Positions 17,271 to 26,606 of a DNA stretch of 64,000 nt are shown in pieces (positions within the stretch are counted from its first letter, which is position 1; each line of letters starts with the position of its first letter). The notes beneath the pieces are model-generated. The model was not told where the DNA came from and ran no database searches. It worked only from the letters and a program-made list of their open reading frames with translations. The position numbers and the translations under genes are program-made. The DNA lies in assembly GCF_024436055.1 (NCBI RefSeq), contig NZ_JANFNH010000029.1, positions 19,021 through 83,020 on the forward strand. The letters are read 5' to 3'. The stretch is from Streptantibioticus rubrisoli. GTDB taxonomy: Bacteria; Actinomycetota; Actinomycetes; Streptomycetales; Streptomycetaceae.

Positions 17271-18203
17271 ATGAGCGACGCCGCGTCACTTGCCCCGACG
17301 ATCGAAGCGGTACGGGCGTTCAACCGCTTCTACACCAGTCTGATCGGCGCGCTCGACTACGAGGGCCGCCTGGGGACGCCGTACTCGCTCACCGAGGCGC
17401 GGGTGCTGTACGAGCTGAACCAGACCGCCGAGCTACCGGTGCCCCGACTGCGGCACACCGTCCGGGCGGAGGCGGCGCATCTGAGCCGGGTGCTCACCCG
17501 GTTGGAGAAGGCCGGGCTGATCATGCGGGCACCGCTCGCCGCGGACCGCAGGGTGCAGGTGGCGCGGCTGACCGACACCGGGCGCGCCGCGGCGGTGCTG
17601 CTGGAGGAGCGGTCACAGCAGGCGGTGACCGATCTGGTGGGCCGGTTGGGCGATGGCCAGCGGTACCGGCTGGGCGAGGCGCTGCGCACGGTGACGGACA
17701 TCCTCACCCATCCGCGGCTGGGGGCCATCGCGCTGCGCCGCCCGGCGCCGGGCGACCTGGGGTGGGTGATCCAGCGCAACGCGGCCGTCTACGCGCGCGA
17801 GTTCGGCTGGAACGAGGAGTACGAGGCACTGGTGGCCCGGATAGTGGCGGACTTCGCGGCCAAGCACGATCCGGAGCGGGAGGCCGCGTGGATCGCCCAG
17901 TTCGAGGGCGAGCCGGTCGGGTGTGTCTTCTGCGTCCGGGATTCCGCGCCGGACACCGCCAGGTTGCGGCTGCTGCTGGTGGAGCCCAGCGCGCGGGGGT
18001 ACGGCATCGGTGACCGACTGGTGTGCGAGTGCGTGGAGTTCGCGCGGAAGGCCGGATACCGGGAGCTGGTGCTGTGGACCAATGACGTTCTGGTCGCGGC
18101 GCGGACGATCTACCAGCGGGTGGGGTTCGAACTCGTCGCCGAGAAGCCGCACCACAGTTTCGGTCAGGACCTGGTCGGGCAGGACTGGCGGCTGGTGCTC
18201 TGA
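17271..18203 (+). CDS. MarR-type regulator fused to a GNAT N-acetyltransferase
   Basis: This 310-residue fusion has a winged-helix MarR domain in residues about 1-145 (LTEARVLYEL, then AAHLSRVLTRLEKAGLI and ADRRVQVARLTDTG) and a GNAT domain in about 150-310. The acetyl-CoA-binding pyrophosphate loop is seen as VEPSARGYGIGDRLV, with later IYQRVGFELV. ATG at 17271 has GAGGGGAG upstream. The fusion could link ligand sensing or acetylation to DNA binding. The perfect 21-bp repeat just upstream is the probable target. The following isomerase has its own promoter. Confidence 0.9.
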   Translation: MSDAASLAPTIEAVRAFNRFYTSLIGALDYEGRLGTPYSLTEARVLYELNQTAELPVPRLRHTVRAEAAHLSRVLTRLEKAGLIMRAPLAADRRVQVARLTDTGRAAAVLLEERSQQAVTDLVGRLGDGQRYRLGEALRTVTDILTHPRLGAIALRRPAPGDLGWVIQRNAAVYAREFGWNEEYEALVARIVADFAAKHDPEREAAWIAQFEGEPVGCVFCVRDSAPDTARLRLLLVEPSARGYGIGDRLVCECVEFARKAGYRELVLWTNDVLVAARTIYQRVGFELVAEKPHHSFGQDLVGQDWRLVL

Positions 18204-18212
18204 CGCGCGTCC

Positions 18213-18241
18213 GTGACACGGCCGTGACCGGGGACTAGGGT
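18213..18241 (+). promoter_or_regulatory. Promoter for the leaderless isomerase gene at 18249
   Basis: GTGACA (18213-18218) and TAGGGT (18236-18241) are 17 bases apart. Transcription would start at about 18248-18249, exactly at the GTG start codon, so the message is predicted to be leaderless; no ribosome site is present in the 7 intervening bases. Confidence 0.55.
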
Positions 18242-18248
18242 CCGACCG

Positions 18249-19046
18249 GTGAAGATCGCGTTCTCGACCCTCGGTGTGCCCGGGATGCCGGTGGCCCAGG
18301 TGGTCCGGCTCGCCGCCGACCACCGCTTCCACGGCGTGGAGCTGCGCGCGCACGCCACCGAGGAGCCGGTGCACACCGCACTCTCCGCCACTGAACGCGC
18401 CGCCGTGGTGCGGCAGTTCGAGGAGGCCGGAGTGGAGGTGCTGGGCGTCGGCTCGTATGTGAAGGTGGCCGCATCGGGCGAGGACGAACCGGTGCTGGCC
18501 GAGCTGCGGGCCCATGTGGCGCTCGCCGCGGACCTCGGCGCCCCGTACGTGCGGGTCTTCCCCGGCGCGGCCGAGGCCACCACCGGCGCGGACGCCGTCG
18601 CGGCCCGGCGGTTGGCGGCGGTCGCCCCGTACGCGCTGGACCGGGAGGTGCGGATCCTGGTGGAGACGCATGACTCGCACCGCACCGCGGCCGATGTGCA
18701 GCGGATCCTGGGGCTGGTCGGGCACCGTGCGGTGGGCGCGCTGTGGGATGTGATGCACACCTGGCTGGGCGGTGAGCAGCCCTCCGCCTCCTACCCGACG
18801 CTGGCACCGCACCTGGGATACGTCCAGGTCAAGGACATCGCCTCGGCCGAGGACCGGACCCCGCTGCCGCTCGGGCAGGGAGTGCTGCCGCTGACCGAGT
18901 GCGTGGAGGTGCTCAGCCGTGACGACTGGGACGGCTGGCTGTGCTGGGAGTACGAGAAGCGCTGGTTCCCGGCGGTGCCGGAGCTGCCGGGGCTGCTCGA
19001 CGGGGCGCGCGGCCACCTGGGGCGGCTACTGAACGAGTCGGCCTGA
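18249..19046 (+). CDS. Sugar phosphate isomerase/epimerase (TIM barrel)
   Basis: A 265-residue TIM-barrel enzyme of the xylose isomerase-like family, opening KIAFSTLGVPGMPVAQVV. Metal-ligand positions are seen in ILVETHDSHRTA, GALWDVMHTW, YVQVKDIASA and CWEYEKRW. It is about the same size as the isomerase at 12757 but not closely similar. Transcription is likely leaderless from its own promoter. It may act in the same sugar route as the LacI-controlled operon 2.3 kb away; that is inference. Confidence 0.87.
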   Translation: MKIAFSTLGVPGMPVAQVVRLAADHRFHGVELRAHATEEPVHTALSATERAAVVRQFEEAGVEVLGVGSYVKVAASGEDEPVLAELRAHVALAADLGAPYVRVFPGAAEATTGADAVAARRLAAVAPYALDREVRILVETHDSHRTAADVQRILGLVGHRAVGALWDVMHTWLGGEQPSASYPTLAPHLGYVQVKDIASAEDRTPLPLGQGVLPLTECVEVLSRDDWDGWLCWEYEKRWFPAVPELPGLLDGARGHLGRLLNESA

Positions 19047-19228
19047 CCCGGACGTTGCCCGATCCCCCGATTCCAGGTTTGGCCGCTCGCGCGCCACACA
19101 GCGCCCGCTTTCCGTCAGCCCCACGGCAGTGATCCCTTACACGTTCGGGTGCGGATCCACCACTGATACCCCGTCAGCAAAGGAGTGAATGCGACGATAT
19201 CGGGGAAGTCGTGCGAGTGGGGGTCATC

Positions 19229-19858
19229 ATGCGGAATTCACCGCGCCGGATCAGCCGTTACGGCCCGGTGCTGCCGCTCGTGCTGCTGCTGGTCGGCTGC
19301 GCGCCCAGTCAGGGGTTCACCGGGAGCGGTGCGTACACCCCGCCGTCCGGCAGCCCGTCCAACTCGCCGAGCGCCGCGGCCTTCCTGGCCGCGGGGGCGT
19401 GCGCGGCGCATGACCGGGTCGGCACCGGGGGCTCCTTCCACCAGGTGTCCTGCGATGACCCGTCGGCGGTGGCGCGGGTGACGGTGCGCCGCGCCACGGG
19501 GTCCGCGGCGAGCCCGGACTGCCCCGACACCACCGACTTCGTGCTCAGCATCAGCGGCACCAGCGCCGCCCAGGCCTCGGCCCGCCCCGACGCGCAGGGC
19601 TACGCCTGTCTGCGCGACCTGCGCCCGCCGCACCCGGGCGACCCCGGCATGGGCGGCGGCCCGAACACGATCGTCGGTGACTGCGTCTACACCGAAGATT
19701 CGGACGAGGCCGAGGAGACCGCCTGCGACGGCTCGGGCAAGCATCCGCCGCAGTACAAGGTGATCGCCGTCGTGACCGGCCGTGCGGACTGCCCGCGCGC
19801 CACCTCGCTGTACGTGGGCGTACAGCACCACAAGGTGGGCTGCGCGCGGAAGTTGTGA
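19229..19858 (+). CDS. Secreted lipoprotein, LppU/SCO3897-like
   Basis: The protein has a type II signal peptide: basic MRNSPRRISR, a hydrophobic core and a lipobox LLVGC with Cys24 as the lipidation site. A Pro/Ser/Gly-rich linker follows. The mature part has two similar cysteine-bearing units (AGACAAHD...VSCDDP and VGDCVYTED...), the pattern of LppU-type lipoproteins of actinobacteria, whose role is unknown. The ATG at 19229 has GGGGG five bases upstream; a GTG at 19211 would add six residues. Its stop is 17 bases from the convergent ABC transporter stop. Confidence 0.75.
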   Translation: MRNSPRRISRYGPVLPLVLLLVGCAPSQGFTGSGAYTPPSGSPSNSPSAAAFLAAGACAAHDRVGTGGSFHQVSCDDPSAVARVTVRRATGSAASPDCPDTTDFVLSISGTSAAQASARPDAQGYACLRDLRPPHPGDPGMGGGPNTIVGDCVYTEDSDEAEETACDGSGKHPPQYKVIAVVTGRADCPRATSLYVGVQHHKVGCARKL

Positions 19859-19875
19859 CGCGACCGCGCCCCGCG

Positions 19876-22800
19876 CTACACCGCAGCGTGTTCGTCGGTG
19901 CCCGCGAAGGTGCGCCACAGCTGGGCGTACCTGCCGTCCTGGGCGAGCAGTTCGGCGTGGGTGCCGTCCTCGACCACCCGGCCGTGGTCCAGCACCACCA
20001 CCCGGTCGGCGCGCGCGGCGGTGGTGAGCCGGTGGGCCACCACCAGCGTGGTGCGCCGCACCGCCAGCCGGTCGGCGGCGGCGTTGACCAGTGCCTCGGT
20101 GGCCAGGTCCAGGGCGGCGGTCGCCTCGTCGAGCAACAGCACATCGGGGTCGACCAGTTCGGCGCGGGCCAGCGCCAGCAGTTGCCGCTGGCCCGCGGAC
20201 AGGTTGCGACCGCGCTCGCCCACCCGGTGCAGGTAGCCGTCCGGGAAGCCGGCGATCATCTCGTGCGCCCCCACCGCCCGGGCCGCCGCCTCCACCTCGG
20301 CGTCGGTGGCGTCCGGCCGCCCATAGGCGATGGCGTCGCGTACCGTCCCGGCGAACAGGTACGGCTCCTGGGGCACCACGCCCAACCGCCGCCGGTACCC
20401 GGTCAGATCGAGTTCGCGCAGGTCTGTGCCGTCCACGCGCACCGTGCCGCTGGTCGGGTCGTAGAACCGGGCCACCAGCTTCACCAGGGTCGACTTGCCC
20501 GCGCCGGTCTCGCCGACGAAGGCCACCGTCTGCCCGGCCGGAATCCGCAACCGCACGCCGGACAGCGCCGGTTTGCCGTCGCCATAGGCGAAGTGCACGT
20601 CGTTGAAGGCGACTTCGCCGCGCAGCCCGCCCTCCGGCACCGGACGCGGCCGCTCCGCCAGCGGGGTCGCGGTGGGCTCGCGCAGCAGCTCGCGGATCCG
20701 GCCCAGCGACACCGAGGCCTGCTGGTAGCCGTCGAAGACCTGCGACAACTGCTGTACGGGCGAGAAGAACAGGTCGATGTAGAGCAGGTAGGCGACCAGC
20801 GCACCAGCGGTCAGCGTGTGGTCGTCGACCCGGGAAGCACCGACGATCAGCACCAGGGCGGCGGCCACGCTGGACAGCAGCTGTACGAACGGGAAGTAGA
20901 CCGAGATGTACCACTGGCCGCGCACCCGCGCCTGCCGGTACTCCGCGCTGCGTTCGGCGAACCGCCGGGCACCCGACAGCTCGCCGCGGAACGCCTGCAC
21001 GATCCGCAGTCCCGCCACATGCTCCTGGAGGTCGGCGTTGACGGCGGCCACCTTGTCACGGGCCAGCCCGTACGCCTTGACCGACTTGCGGCGGAACACG
21101 ATCGTCGCGGCGATCAGCGGCGGCAGCGTGGCGAAGACCACGAGGGCCAGTTGCACATCGAGGGCCAGCAGGGCGACCAGGATGCCGAAGAAGGTCAGCA
21201 GACTGACCACCGCGGTGACCAGGCCGGTCTGCAGGAAGGTCGACAGGGCGTCGACGTCGGTGGTCATCCGGGTCATCACGCGACCGGTCAACTCGCGCTC
21301 GTAGTAGTCGAGCCCGAGCCGCTGCAGATGCGCGAAGATCTTCAGGCGCAGCGAGTACAGAACACGTTCGCCGGTACGGCCGGTCAGTTTGACCTCGCCT
21401 ATCTGCGCCGCCCACTGGGCCAGGACGACGAGCAGGGCGAGGCCGGAGGCGGCCCACACCGCGCCCAGCGCCAGCCGCTCCACACCCTGGTCGATGCCGT
21501 GCCTGATCAGGATGGGCAGCAGCAGTCCGGCCAGTGCGTCGACGGCCACCAATGCCAGGCTGGCCAGCAGCGGTATTCGGAAGCCGCGCAGCAGGGCGCG
21601 CAGCCCGAAGGCGTGATCGGCCTGCCGGGCGCGCTGCTCGTCGATGTCCGGGGTGTCGGTGGCGGGCGGCAACGCCGCGACACGCTCGAGGAGTTCGGGG
21701 GTGGCGGGCATTCCGGCGAGCGCGCCCGCCAGGCCGGGTCCCGCGGCCGCCGCCGTGGGTTGGGTGCCCTCGGCCGGGTTCTGATCCTCCTTGGGCCTGC
21801 GCCACAAGTGCGGGGTGATGCCGTCCACCACGTGCCGTACGGTGCGGCGCGCCCCGTCGGCCAGCGCGGCGGGAGCGGGCGCCAGGCCGGTGGCGGCGGG
21901 GGCGGCCGCCTCGCCGTCAGTGAGTCCCGACCGGCCGTCCAGCGCCTGGCACGCCCCGGCGGGATCGGGGGCCCGGACGTCGGCCGCCAGCTCGTCGGGA
22001 TCGGTGAGCAGCCTGCGGTACAGGGCGCACCGCTCCTGGAGTTCGTCGTGGGTGCCCACGTCCACCAACCGTCCGTGGTCCAGCACCGCGATGCGGTCGG
22101 CCAGTGCCAGGGTGGAGCGCCGGTGGGCGATCAGCAGTGTGGTACGGCCGAGCATCACCTCGTGCAGCGCGTCGTGGATCTCCGCCTCGACCCGGGCGTC
22201 CACGGCCGACGTGGCGTCGTCCAGGAGCAGCAGCCGCGGATCGGTGACCATGGCGCGGGCCAGTGCGACGCGCTGCCGCTGGCCGCCGGAGAGCGTCAGG
22301 CCCTGTTCGCCGACCACGGTGTCGTAGCCGTCGGGCAGCGCGGTGATGAACTCGTGCGCCTGGGCGGCGCGGGTGGCGGCGAGCAACTGCTCCTCGGTGG
22401 CGTCCGGGTGGCCGTAGAGGATGTTGGCGCGGATGGTGTCGGAGAACAGGAAGCTGTCCTCCGGTACCAGGCCGATGGCCGAGCGCAGCGAGTCGAAGGT
22501 CAGCTCCCGCACATCGGTGCCACCCACCCGCACCGCTCCGCCGGTCACGTCGTAGAAGCGCGGCAGCAGCAGCGAGACGGTGGACTTGCCGGATCCGGAC
22601 GCGCCGACCACGGCGAGCGTCTCGCCGGGCTCGATGCGCAGCGAGAAGTCCTTCAGCACCGGGCGCTCCGGGTCGTAGCCGAAGGTCACGTTGTCGAACT
22701 CGACACTGGCGTCGGCGTCGGCGGGCAGCGCGTGCGCGTCGGGCGCCTCCTTGATGCGCGGTTCTGTGTCGATCAGCTGGTAAACCCGTTCCACGCCCGC

Positions 22801-23727
22801 GCGGGCCTGCTGGCCGACGGTGAGCATGACGGTCAGCATCCGTACCGGGCCGGTGAGTTGGGCGAGGTAGGTGGAGAACGCGACGAAGGTGCCCAGGCTG
22901 ATTTGGTGGTTGACCGCCATCCAGCCGCCCAGGGCGAGCATCGCGACCTGGCCGAGCGCGGGCACCGCCTGGAGCGCCGGGTTGTAGCGGGCGTTGAGCC
23001 GTACGGTGCGCAGCCGGGCGGCGAACAGCTCGCGGCTGACGGCGCGCAGCTTGCGCTCCTCCTGCGCCTCCTGGCCGAAGCCCTTGACCACACGGACGCC
23101 GATGACCGCGCCGTCCACGACACCCGCGACGGCGGCGGCCTGTCCCTGCGCGTACCAGGTGGCGGGGAACAACCGGGTGCGGCTGCGGTCGGCGAGGAAC
23201 CACAGGGCGGGGGCGACGGCGAGCGCGATGACGGTCAGCAGCGGGGACAGCACCGCCATCACGACCAGGGACATCACGAAGAGCAGCACGTTGCCGATCA
23301 TCATCGGCAACATGAACAACATCCCCTGGATCAACTGCAGGTCGCTGGTGGCCCGGCCGACGACCTGCCCGGTGTCCAGTTCGTCCTGCCGCGCGCCGTC
23401 AAGCCGGGAGATCGTCCGGAACATGGCGGTCCGCAGATCGTGCTGGACGTCCAGGGCGAGCCGTCCGCCGTAGTAGCGGCGCATGAAGGTGAAGACGTAG
23501 ACCGCGACCGCGGAGAGCACCATCAGGCCCGCCCACGGCCCCATGGCGCGGGTGTGCCGGACGATCACGTCGTCGATGATCAGCCGGGGCAGCAGCGGTA
23601 CCAGCGCCATGACGGCCATTCCGGCGAGCGACGCCCCCAGCGCCAGCAGAACGTTGCGCCTGTACCGCCAGCAGTCGGCGGATATCCGCCGCAACCAGCC
23701 CCGCTCGCCTCGCTGCTTCGCCGCCAC
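19876..23727 (-). CDS. Fused ABC exporter (TMD-NBD-TMD-NBD), multidrug type
   Basis: This 1283-residue protein is two half-exporters in one chain, similar in build to mycobacterial Rv0194. Each half has a six-helix transmembrane domain and an ATPase domain. NBD1 has Walker A GASGSGKS, signature LSGGQ and Walker B LLLLDDATSAVD, with Asp where the catalytic Glu is expected. NBD2 has GETGAGKS, a degenerate signature LSAGQ and a normal VLLLDEATAALD. So one composite site (NBD1 Walker plus NBD2 signature) is probably inactive, as in heterodimeric exporters. A Pro/Ala-rich linker of about 100 residues joins the halves. GTG at 23727 has ACGGAGG upstream. Drug or lipid efflux is likely; the substrate is unknown. 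Confidence 0.93.
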   Translation of the reverse strand: MAAKQRGERGWLRRISADCWRYRRNVLLALGASLAGMAVMALVPLLPRLIIDDVIVRHTRAMGPWAGLMVLSAVAVYVFTFMRRYYGGRLALDVQHDLRTAMFRTISRLDGARQDELDTGQVVGRATSDLQLIQGMLFMLPMMIGNVLLFVMSLVVMAVLSPLLTVIALAVAPALWFLADRSRTRLFPATWYAQGQAAAVAGVVDGAVIGVRVVKGFGQEAQEERKLRAVSRELFAARLRTVRLNARYNPALQAVPALGQVAMLALGGWMAVNHQISLGTFVAFSTYLAQLTGPVRMLTVMLTVGQQARAGVERVYQLIDTEPRIKEAPDAHALPADADASVEFDNVTFGYDPERPVLKDFSLRIEPGETLAVVGASGSGKSTVSLLLPRFYDVTGGAVRVGGTDVRELTFDSLRSAIGLVPEDSFLFSDTIRANILYGHPDATEEQLLAATRAAQAHEFITALPDGYDTVVGEQGLTLSGGQRQRVALARAMVTDPRLLLLDDATSAVDARVEAEIHDALHEVMLGRTTLLIAHRRSTLALADRIAVLDHGRLVDVGTHDELQERCALYRRLLTDPDELAADVRAPDPAGACQALDGRSGLTDGEAAAPAATGLAPAPAALADGARRTVRHVVDGITPHLWRRPKEDQNPAEGTQPTAAAAGPGLAGALAGMPATPELLERVAALPPATDTPDIDEQRARQADHAFGLRALLRGFRIPLLASLALVAVDALAGLLLPILIRHGIDQGVERLALGAVWAASGLALLVVLAQWAAQIGEVKLTGRTGERVLYSLRLKIFAHLQRLGLDYYERELTGRVMTRMTTDVDALSTFLQTGLVTAVVSLLTFFGILVALLALDVQLALVVFATLPPLIAATIVFRRKSVKAYGLARDKVAAVNADLQEHVAGLRIVQAFRGELSGARRFAERSAEYRQARVRGQWYISVYFPFVQLLSSVAAALVLIVGASRVDDHTLTAGALVAYLLYIDLFFSPVQQLSQVFDGYQQASVSLGRIRELLREPTATPLAERPRPVPEGGLRGEVAFNDVHFAYGDGKPALSGVRLRIPAGQTVAFVGETGAGKSTLVKLVARFYDPTSGTVRVDGTDLRELDLTGYRRRLGVVPQEPYLFAGTVRDAIAYGRPDATDAEVEAAARAVGAHEMIAGFPDGYLHRVGERGRNLSAGQRQLLALARAELVDPDVLLLDEATAALDLATEALVNAAADRLAVRRTTLVVAHRLTTAARADRVVVLDHGRVVEDGTHAELLAQDGRYAQLWRTFAGTDEHAAV

Positions 23728-23815
23728 CCGGAACCTCCGTAGTCCACTTCGCCACCGGTGACTGCAAACGCCTTGGCGTGCGGATTTCATCCTGCGGCAA
23801 CAAACGGTCGGCCAA

Positions 23816-23844
23816 AGGTCCGACGTGAACGGGACGGCGGACCT
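23816..23844 (-). terminator. Hairpin downstream of the ThDP-enzyme gene
   Basis: AGGTCCG (23816-23822) pairs with CGGACCT (23838-23844). Read on the minus strand it follows the ThDP gene stop by 13 bases and is trailed by TTTGG. It separates this operon from the ABC exporter gene. Confidence 0.45.
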
Positions 23845-23857
23845 AGGGCCGGTACGG

Positions 23858-25471
23858 TCAGTCCCGCTCCAGATGCGTCGGCGCGAACATGCGCAGCAGC
23901 GCAGGGAGGACCACCACCGAGGGGCCGGGGGTTGTCAGGCACTTGTTCAGGTCGGCCGTTAGGCGCTCCACGGTGGTGCGGACCGCGGGGACGCCGAAGG
24001 ACTCGGCGAGGGCCACGAAGTCGGGGCGGGACAGTTCGGTGGCGGTCGCGGTGCCGAAGGCGCCGGTCATGTACTCGCGCAGGATGCCGTAGCCGCCGTC
24101 GTCGACGATCAGCCAGGTCACCGGCAGGTGGTACTGGCGGGCGGTGGCCAGTTCGGCGATCGAGTACATCGCGCCGCCGTCGCCGGAGACGGCCAGCACG
24201 GGCCGGTCGCGGTCCGCGGCGGCGGCGCCCAGGGCGGCCGGGAAGCCGTAGCCGAGGCCGCCCGCGCCCTGGGCGGAGTGCATCGGTCCGGGCCAGGCGG
24301 ACCACGCCCAGTAGGCGAGGATGGTCATGTCCCAGAAGCTGGGCGAACCCTGCGGCAGCGCCTGGTGTACCGCGGCCAGTACGCGCTGTTCGGTCTCCAG
24401 GTCCTGGGCGGCCAGCCGGTCCCGGACCCGGCCCAGCAGTTCGGCCGCGGCCTTGGGGGCGCCGGGGTCGTCGCGCCGCTCGACGGCTTCGCCGAGGGCG
24501 CGCAGGGCGAGTGCCGCGTCGGCGTGGATGCCCAGGCCCGGATGGTTGGACTCCAGTTTGCCCAGGTCCGCCTCGATCTGGATCACCCGGCCGCGCGGCC
24601 GGAAGGTGTGGTAGTTCGAGGACAGTTCGCCCAGGCCCGAGCCGACCACCAGCAGCACGTCGGCGTCGGCCAGGAACTCGGTGGTGTGCCGGTCCTCCAG
24701 CCAGGACTGCAGGGACAGCGGGTGCTCCCAGGGGAACGCGCCCTTGCCGCCGAAGGTGGTGGCCACCGGGGCGCTCAACTTCTCGGCGAGCGCGAGGAGT
24801 TCGGCCGTACCGCCGGAGCGGATCACTCCGCCGCCCGCCAGGATCACCGGCCGCTTCGCGGCCGACAGCCGGGCCGCCGCCTCCGCGATCAGCTCCGGTC
24901 GCGGGCGCAGCGGACGCGGCGCCGCCTCCAGCGCGCCGACCGGCGGCACGTCCACCGCGCCGAGCAGCACGTCCTGCGGGATCTCCACCCACACCGGGCC
25001 GTAGGGCGCGGTGAGCGCGGACTCCCAGGCGGCGGCGATGGCCGACGGTATCTGCGAGGCGGTGCGCACCGGGTGCACGGACTTGACCACGTCCCGGAAC
25101 GAGGCCTTCTGGTCGGCCAGTTCATGCAGATAGCCGTGGCGGCCACCGCCCAGCCCGGCCACCGGCACCTGGCTGCCGATGGCCACCACGGGCGCCGACG
25201 CGGCGGCCGACTCCTGGAGCGCGGCCAGTGTCATCAGGGCGCCGGGTCCGGTGGAGACCAGCAGGGGGGCGGCGGTGCCGGTGACGCGGGCGAAGGCGTC
25301 CGCGGCGAAACCCGCGTTGTTCTCCACGCGCAGCCCCACGTAGGCCAGCCGGGACCGGCGCAGGGCGTCGAAGGCGCCCAGCGCGTGCTGTCCCGGCAGC
25401 CCGAACACCGTGGTGGCGCCGAGCGCGGTGAGCGACTCGACGACCAGGTCGCCGCCGTTGCGCACGGTCAT
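23858..25471 (-). CDS. Thiamine diphosphate-dependent enzyme, acetolactate synthase-like
   Basis: The 537-residue protein has the three ThDP domains in the order PYR, central, PP. The catalytic Glu lies in [18 protein letters not shown] near residue 50. The PP domain has [18 protein letters not shown], while the second half of the motif reads VDDGGYG, with DD in place of the usual NN. The central domain keeps VILAGGGV. Its ATG overlaps the agmatinase stop (ATGA, 25468-25471), so the two are coupled. The pairing with agmatinase and a sodium symporter suggests breakdown of a guanidino compound or its keto-acid product. Calling it a true acetolactate synthase is not justified. Confidence 0.85.
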   Translation of the reverse strand: MTVRNGGDLVVESLTALGATTVFGLPGQHALGAFDALRRSRLAYVGLRVENNAGFAADAFARVTGTAAPLLVSTGPGALMTLAALQESAAASAPVVAIGSQVPVAGLGGGRHGYLHELADQKASFRDVVKSVHPVRTASQIPSAIAAAWESALTAPYGPVWVEIPQDVLLGAVDVPPVGALEAAPRPLRPRPELIAEAAARLSAAKRPVILAGGGVIRSGGTAELLALAEKLSAPVATTFGGKGAFPWEHPLSLQSWLEDRHTTEFLADADVLLVVGSGLGELSSNYHTFRPRGRVIQIEADLGKLESNHPGLGIHADAALALRALGEAVERRDDPGAPKAAAELLGRVRDRLAAQDLETEQRVLAAVHQALPQGSPSFWDMTILAYWAWSAWPGPMHSAQGAGGLGYGFPAALGAAAADRDRPVLAVSGDGGAMYSIAELATARQYHLPVTWLIVDDGGYGILREYMTGAFGTATATELSRPDFVALAESFGVPAVRTTVERLTADLNKCLTTPGPSVVVLPALLRMFAPTHLERD

Positions 25472-26457
25472 CGAGCGGCCGCGCTGTGCTGCTGGCGCTG
25501 CTTCGCGGCGGCGATCTGCCGGGACATGATCGTGGTCAGCTCGTAGGCGGTGTGCGAGGCCGCCACCGAGGTGATCTCGGCGTGGTCGTAGGCCGGGGCG
25601 ACCTCCACCACGTCGGCGGAGACCAGGTGGCAGTCGGCCAGTCCGCGCAGGATCTCCAGCAGTTCGCGCGAGGTCAGGCCGCCCGCCTCGGGGGTTCCGG
25701 TGCCGGGGGCGTGCGCCGGGTCCAGGACGTCGATGTCGATGGATACGTACAGCGGGCGGTCGCCGATGCGCTCGCGCAGCTGCTGGGCGACCTCGTCGAC
25801 ACCGCGCCGCATGACGTCGGCGGAGGTGACGATGCCGAAGCCCATCTTCTCGTCGTCGTCCAGGTCCTGCTTGCCGTACAGCGGGCCGCGGGTGCCCACG
25901 TGCGAGAGGGCGGAGGTGTCGAGGATGCCCTCCTCGACGGCCCGGCAGAACGGGGTGCCGTGGGTGTACTCGGCGCCGAAGTAGGTGTCCCAGGTGTCCA
26001 GGTGCGCGTCGAAGTGCAGCAGTGCGACCGGGCCGTGCTTGCGGGCCACGGCGCGCAGCAGCGGCAGCGCGATGGTGTGGTCGCCGCCCAGTGTCATCAG
26101 GCGGGCGCCGGTGCCGAGCAGGTCATCGGCGGCGGCCTCGATGGTCTCCACGGCCTCGTTGATGTTGAACGGGTTGGCCGCGATGTCACCGGCGTCGGCG
26201 ACCTGTGCGAGGGCGAACGGCGAGGCGTCCTGTGCCGGATTGTACGGGCGCAGCAGCCGAGAGGCCTCACGGATCGCGTTGCCGCCGAAGCGGGCGCCGG
26301 GCCGGTAGGAGACACCGCTGTCGAACGGGACGCCCACGACGGCCACGTCGGCGGTGCCGACCTCGTCCAGCCGCGGCAGCCGGGCGAAGGTGGCGGGGCC
26401 CGCGTAACGGGGGATGCGCGAGGAGTCGACGGGACCGCGCGGCTCGATGGTGCTCAT
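25468..26457 (-). CDS. speB: Agmatinase (ureohydrolase family)
   Basis: A 329-residue ureohydrolase that releases urea from agmatine or a related guanidino compound. The Mn-binding motifs are complete: [18 protein letters not shown] and [47 protein letters not shown] is typical of agmatinase. AAGGAAG lies nine bases before the ATG. It sits between a sodium symporter upstream and the ThDP enzyme with which it overlaps. The true substrate may be agmatine or guanidinobutyrate; the sequence alone cannot decide. Confidence 0.93.
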   Translation of the reverse strand: MSTIEPRGPVDSSRIPRYAGPATFARLPRLDEVGTADVAVVGVPFDSGVSYRPGARFGGNAIREASRLLRPYNPAQDASPFALAQVADAGDIAANPFNINEAVETIEAAADDLLGTGARLMTLGGDHTIALPLLRAVARKHGPVALLHFDAHLDTWDTYFGAEYTHGTPFCRAVEEGILDTSALSHVGTRGPLYGKQDLDDDEKMGFGIVTSADVMRRGVDEVAQQLRERIGDRPLYVSIDIDVLDPAHAPGTGTPEAGGLTSRELLEILRGLADCHLVSADVVEVAPAYDHAEITSVAASHTAYELTTIMSRQIAAAKQRQQHSAAAR

Positions 26458-26532
26458 GAGGGTGAACTTCCTTCTTTCTCAAGCGGTTTGGGGCCAGGCC
26501 CGCAACGGGTTTCCGGGTCGGCCCCAGGGGGT

Positions 26533-26550
26533 GCGGGGCCGAAGCCCCGC
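26533..26550 (-). terminator. GC-rich hairpin between symporter and agmatinase genes
   Basis: GCGGGGC (26533-26539) and GCCCCGC (26544-26550) pair around CGAA. It is one of several stacked G/C hairpins in 26510-26600 and may attenuate transcription running from the symporter gene into speB. Confidence 0.4.
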
Positions 26551-26606
26551 GGGGTCCGGGGCGGTGGCCCCGGTGGGGGTTCGGGGCCAAGCCCCCGTCA
26601 GTGAGG

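Noticed and set aside
19855..23742. A 1295-codon plus-strand frame
   Set aside because: It is the mirror of the ABC exporter gene, with His/Gln/Arg-rich composition typical of antisense frames in high-GC DNA.
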